Positions 54,559 to 56,224 of a DNA stretch of 56,224 nucleotides are shown here, piece by piece (the stretch's first letter is position 1; every line of letters begins with the position of its first letter). A model generated the notes under the pieces. That model had not been told where the DNA came from. It worked only from the letters and a program-made list of their open reading frames with translations, and ran no database searches. The stretch is taken from IMG/VR virus record IMGVR_UViG_3300025131_000046, positions 1-56,224 of that record, one strand, 5' to 3'. Made by a program: the position numbers and the translations under genes. The stretch is from a virus.

Positions 54559-54831
54559 TCAAACCCTTGCGTCAAGAATAATACAATCGTCCCATGGTTT
54601 GATATCGTTTGACACTTCATAAACCTGTATAGCAACATGTACGATTTGACAGTAGTGTCGTTTGACTTTTGATATTGCCCATGCACGATTTTGCACATGA
54701 TGTACAATTCCACACTCAATATCCCAACCCGCTTCACCAGTTTGAGGATTACAAGTGTATACCTCAAAATGATACGTCCGGTTTTGTGGTTTACCGGATA
54801 CTTTTAACGGCCTACTTGCTTTGTCTTTCAT
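54559..54831 (-). CDS. Hypothetical protein (90 aa)
   Basis: Basic opening (MKDKASRPLKVSGKPQNRTY) followed by beta-rich HFEVYTCNPQTGEAGWDIECGIVHHV. Three bases separate it from the upstream gene. Two Cys may pair. Function unknown. Confidence 0.62.
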   Translation of the reverse strand: MKDKASRPLKVSGKPQNRTYHFEVYTCNPQTGEAGWDIECGIVHHVQNRAWAISKVKRHYCQIVHVAIQVYEVSNDIKPWDDCIILDARV

Positions 54832-54834
54832 AGC

Positions 54835-55047
54835 TCAATTCCTTTCTCGTGGTGTCCAGTGTAACCGAACTGACTGCGTCTCCCCAAACGTACCTAATGA
54901 GATACCCAAATAACAGCACACCATACCAGCCGGTAGCCAGACTCCGTTCATCTGGTTAAGCCTGTAAGAATCTGCTGACTTGTTGGTGTACTCGTATCTC
55001 AAGCCGGAGATAACTTCAATCTCAACTGTGCATCCAAATTCTCTCAT
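54835..55047 (-). CDS. Hypothetical protein (70 aa)
   Basis: MREFGCTVEIEVISGLRYEY then a SADSYRLNQMNGVWLPAGMVCCYLGISLG region; small beta-barrel-like, ends basic (HWTPRERN). The upstream frame-broken gene stops 14 bases before its start. Function unknown. Confidence 0.62.
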   Translation of the reverse strand: MREFGCTVEIEVISGLRYEYTNKSADSYRLNQMNGVWLPAGMVCCYLGISLGTFGETQSVRLHWTPRERN

Positions 55048-55060
55048 CGTTCAAACCCTT

Positions 55061-55232
55061 TCAATCGAGGTACTCAGTAACGTCTAACGGCTTGTCGTCA
55101 AGCCTACGCCACAGTAATAGCCCATTGTTTACTGGCCAGCAGATAAGGCCAACAGACAACGTATCCCATTCGCATTAGTCTAGCTCTGCACGCCCAAGCT
55201 TGTGATTCTGTTGCAAACGTGTAGTCTGTCAC
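55061..55232 (-). pseudogene. Small gene broken by a 13-base insertion, or bypassed by ribosomes
   Basis: GTG start with GGGAGA 5 bases upstream; first frame gives MTDYTFATESQAWACRARLM and continues to GYVVCWPYLLASK then stop at 55104. Another frame continues through VNNGLLLWRRLDDKPLDVTE and ends YLD at 55061. Removing 13 bases between two TGGCC copies (near 55,139-55,155) joins CWP directly to VNNGLLLWRR in frame. So an intact ~52-residue gene seems to carry a short duplication-type insertion. Matching take-off and landing TGG codons also permit, in principle, ribosome hopping. Confidence 0.55.
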
Positions 55233-55284
55233 TTCAATCTCCCGTTTCGTTGTGTTGTGTTGTCTCCTTTAATTGTGGTTGTGC

Positions 55285-55419
55285 CTATTCCTCCTCCCGT
55301 AGAATCGCCTCCGCCAGCCAGAGAATCGCCTCCGCTTCTTCAATGGCAGCTTCCAAGTCAGACTCAAGAGCGACTCTCGAAGCGTCTAGGTCGGCAATAA
55401 AGTCGTCAACCGATGACAT
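55285..55419 (-). CDS. Small acidic helical protein (44 aa)
   Basis: Start from AGGAGG 8 bases before ATG: MSSVDDFIADLDASRVALES, then EEAEAILWLAEAILREEE. Strongly acidic amphipathic helix, with the end duplicated (EAILxxxEAIL from a 14-base direct repeat). Longer frame upstream is unlikely. First gene of the leftward accessory operon. Confidence 0.62.
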   Translation of the reverse strand: MSSVDDFIADLDASRVALESDLEAAIEEAEAILWLAEAILREEE

Positions 55420-55612
55420 TGCAGTTTCCTCCTTTAATTGTGGTACAGGATAGTGTCGTTCACTGCTTACTTTTAGTTGCGATTTTCGTACCATTCGCTC
55501 CAGAATCCAAAATAAAAGTAGAAATAGTTATAAGTCTATATGCATCAACATGTTACGTTAACGGTATCCCATCAGAGAATTCTGATGTGAAGCATGATAT
55601 GATATACCGCAT

Positions 55613-55723
55613 GGTCAGGTATTGACCACATTTGCGGGATTGTGCCAATATCTTGACGTAACATGTTGCTATATATAACGTTATGGCAAGTGGTCAAGGA
55701 TTGATCAACGTCAAGAATTGACC
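55613..55723. promoter_or_regulatory. Palindromic GGTCAA(N3)TTGACC operators (right-end copies)
   Basis: GGTCAGGTATTGACC at 55613, GGTCAAGGATTGATC at 55692 and CGTCAAGAATTGACC at 55709. These are the same 15-bp dyad as near 49.6 kb. They lie upstream of the leftward acidic-protein operon, so both accessory operons may share one regulator. Confidence 0.62.
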
Positions 55724-55739
55724 ACCCATCCATAGCATG

Positions 55740-56090
55740 ACATAATGGCATACCATAAGTGTATGCTGATGTGTTGATATGTCATAATGGCATACCATAA
55801 ACATATGCTGATATCTACATATGCTGATACGTTGTAGCAGTGTAACGTATTAAGATATGTAGATATGATAATATCAAAGCATGATGATATGTTGATGTGT
55901 TGATATGATTGCATCAATGCATGTTGATATTAACATATGATGATGTGTTGATATGTTGGTACAATCATATCAGAATATGTTGATATGTTAATGTGTTGAT
56001 ACGTTGAATTGATATGATATATCAACGTATGCTTATATGATAACATGTTAATGCGTTGATGTGTTACCAATAATGATATATCATCAATGG
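55740..56090. repeat. AT-rich tract of interspersed TGATATG/TTGATATG repeats
   Basis: About 350 bases of near-repeats such as GCATACCATAA, CATATGCTGATAT, TTGATATGTTGATGTG, spaced irregularly, with no gene. Strand-asymmetric (GT-rich above, AT throughout). This could be a replication origin or DNA unwinding element, or a recombination end. It is the longest low-complexity stretch in the window. Confidence 0.65.
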
Positions 56091-56095
56091 TATAC

Positions 56096-56124
56096 AATCG
56101 ATTTTATGGTGATCGATTTTATGG
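56096..56124 (+). repeat. Cluster 3 of the RTCGATTTT motif (two copies)
   Basis: AATCGATTTTATGG and GATCGATTTTATGG at 56096 and 56111, followed by a related promoter-like block (CTATATAAGAGG at about 56174). This repeats the motif-then-block order of the two earlier control regions. Confidence 0.65.
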
Positions 56125-56224
56125 TAGGGAATACCCGCTAAATGTACTACGTACACTAAGGCTTGGCTAGGTCTATATAAGAGGGGGGAGGGGCTGTTTT
56201 AGTGAACAGGTGTTATATAGGGAC

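Noticed and set aside
55711-55917. Leftward 68-residue frame in the AT repeat tract
   Set aside because: Arises from repeated ATATGT words; overlaps operators; no ribosome site.

Overview
The window reads as the genome, or nearly all of it, of a tailed double-stranded DNA phage with an HK97-type head and a long non-contractile tail (siphovirus-like Caudoviricetes). I see no integrase, excisionase pair, RNA polymerase or plasmid partition set, so a lytic lifestyle is the simplest reading. The host is not certain. Two virion-module features resemble proteins often met in Planctomycetota and their phages: a Cys/His-rich zinc module after the tail genes and a GTYTLTFDGQTT-type beta module in a tail protein. 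I treat that as a hint only.

Layout. 0.2-3.1 kb: leftward small early-type genes (DUF3846-like protein, zinc ribbon, unknowns), some broken, plus a tRNA-Leu-like gene with its own promoter. 3.7-8.5 kb: rightward GNAT acetyltransferase, trypsin-like pseudoprotease, a membrane/coiled-coil protein, an acidic anchored protein, a matrixin metalloprotease with a cysteine-switch motif, a thioredoxin-like exported protein and small virion-type proteins. 8.56-13.4 kb: a visibly GC-rich block of fibre or adhesin genes (beta-helix, LamG lectin fold, collagen-like stalk). 13.9-30.6 kb: HNH nuclease, small and large terminase, portal, ClpP-like prohead protease, HK97 capsid, head-tail connectors, tail tube, frameshifted tail chaperone pair, tape measure and tail-tip proteins ending in a beta-propeller. 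30.8-33.8 kb: leftward ParB-like protein, small HTH protein and UvrD-type helicase.

33.9-35.7 kb is the most unusual locus. A strong sigma70-type promoter fires straight into a short tandem array of ~10-bp repeats at ~37-bp period. Then come csrA and a Nop/IS110 C-terminal-domain protein without any visible nuclease, then a second, longer array with the same period, which stops at the ribosome binding site of a uracil-DNA glycosylase gene. This matches the recently reported TIGR-Tas RNA-guided systems (36-nt guide RNAs with two short spacers, Nop-domain Tas protein), with the unusual feature that csrA sits inside the locus and the array is split.

35.7-46.6 kb: rightward replication and recombination module: family-4 UDG, RuvC-like nuclease, PD-(D/E)XK nuclease, Sak4-like ATPase, acidic SSB-like protein, family A DNA polymerase, second PD-(D/E)XK-like protein, and primase-helicase. 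It is interrupted by a tRNA-like RNA and a second highly structured RNA. 46.8-48.7 kb: leftward small-gene operon from a consensus promoter, with an AIG2/GGCT-like protein, topoisomerase-type and DnaJ-type zinc fingers. 48.8-55.4 kb: very small, tightly overlapping accessory genes on both strands. They are bracketed by noncoding control regions at 49.2-49.8, 52.6-52.9 and 55.5-56.2 kb. These carry repeated AATCGATTTT-type motifs, palindromic GGTCAA(N3)TTGACC operators and near-identical copies of a promoter-like block.
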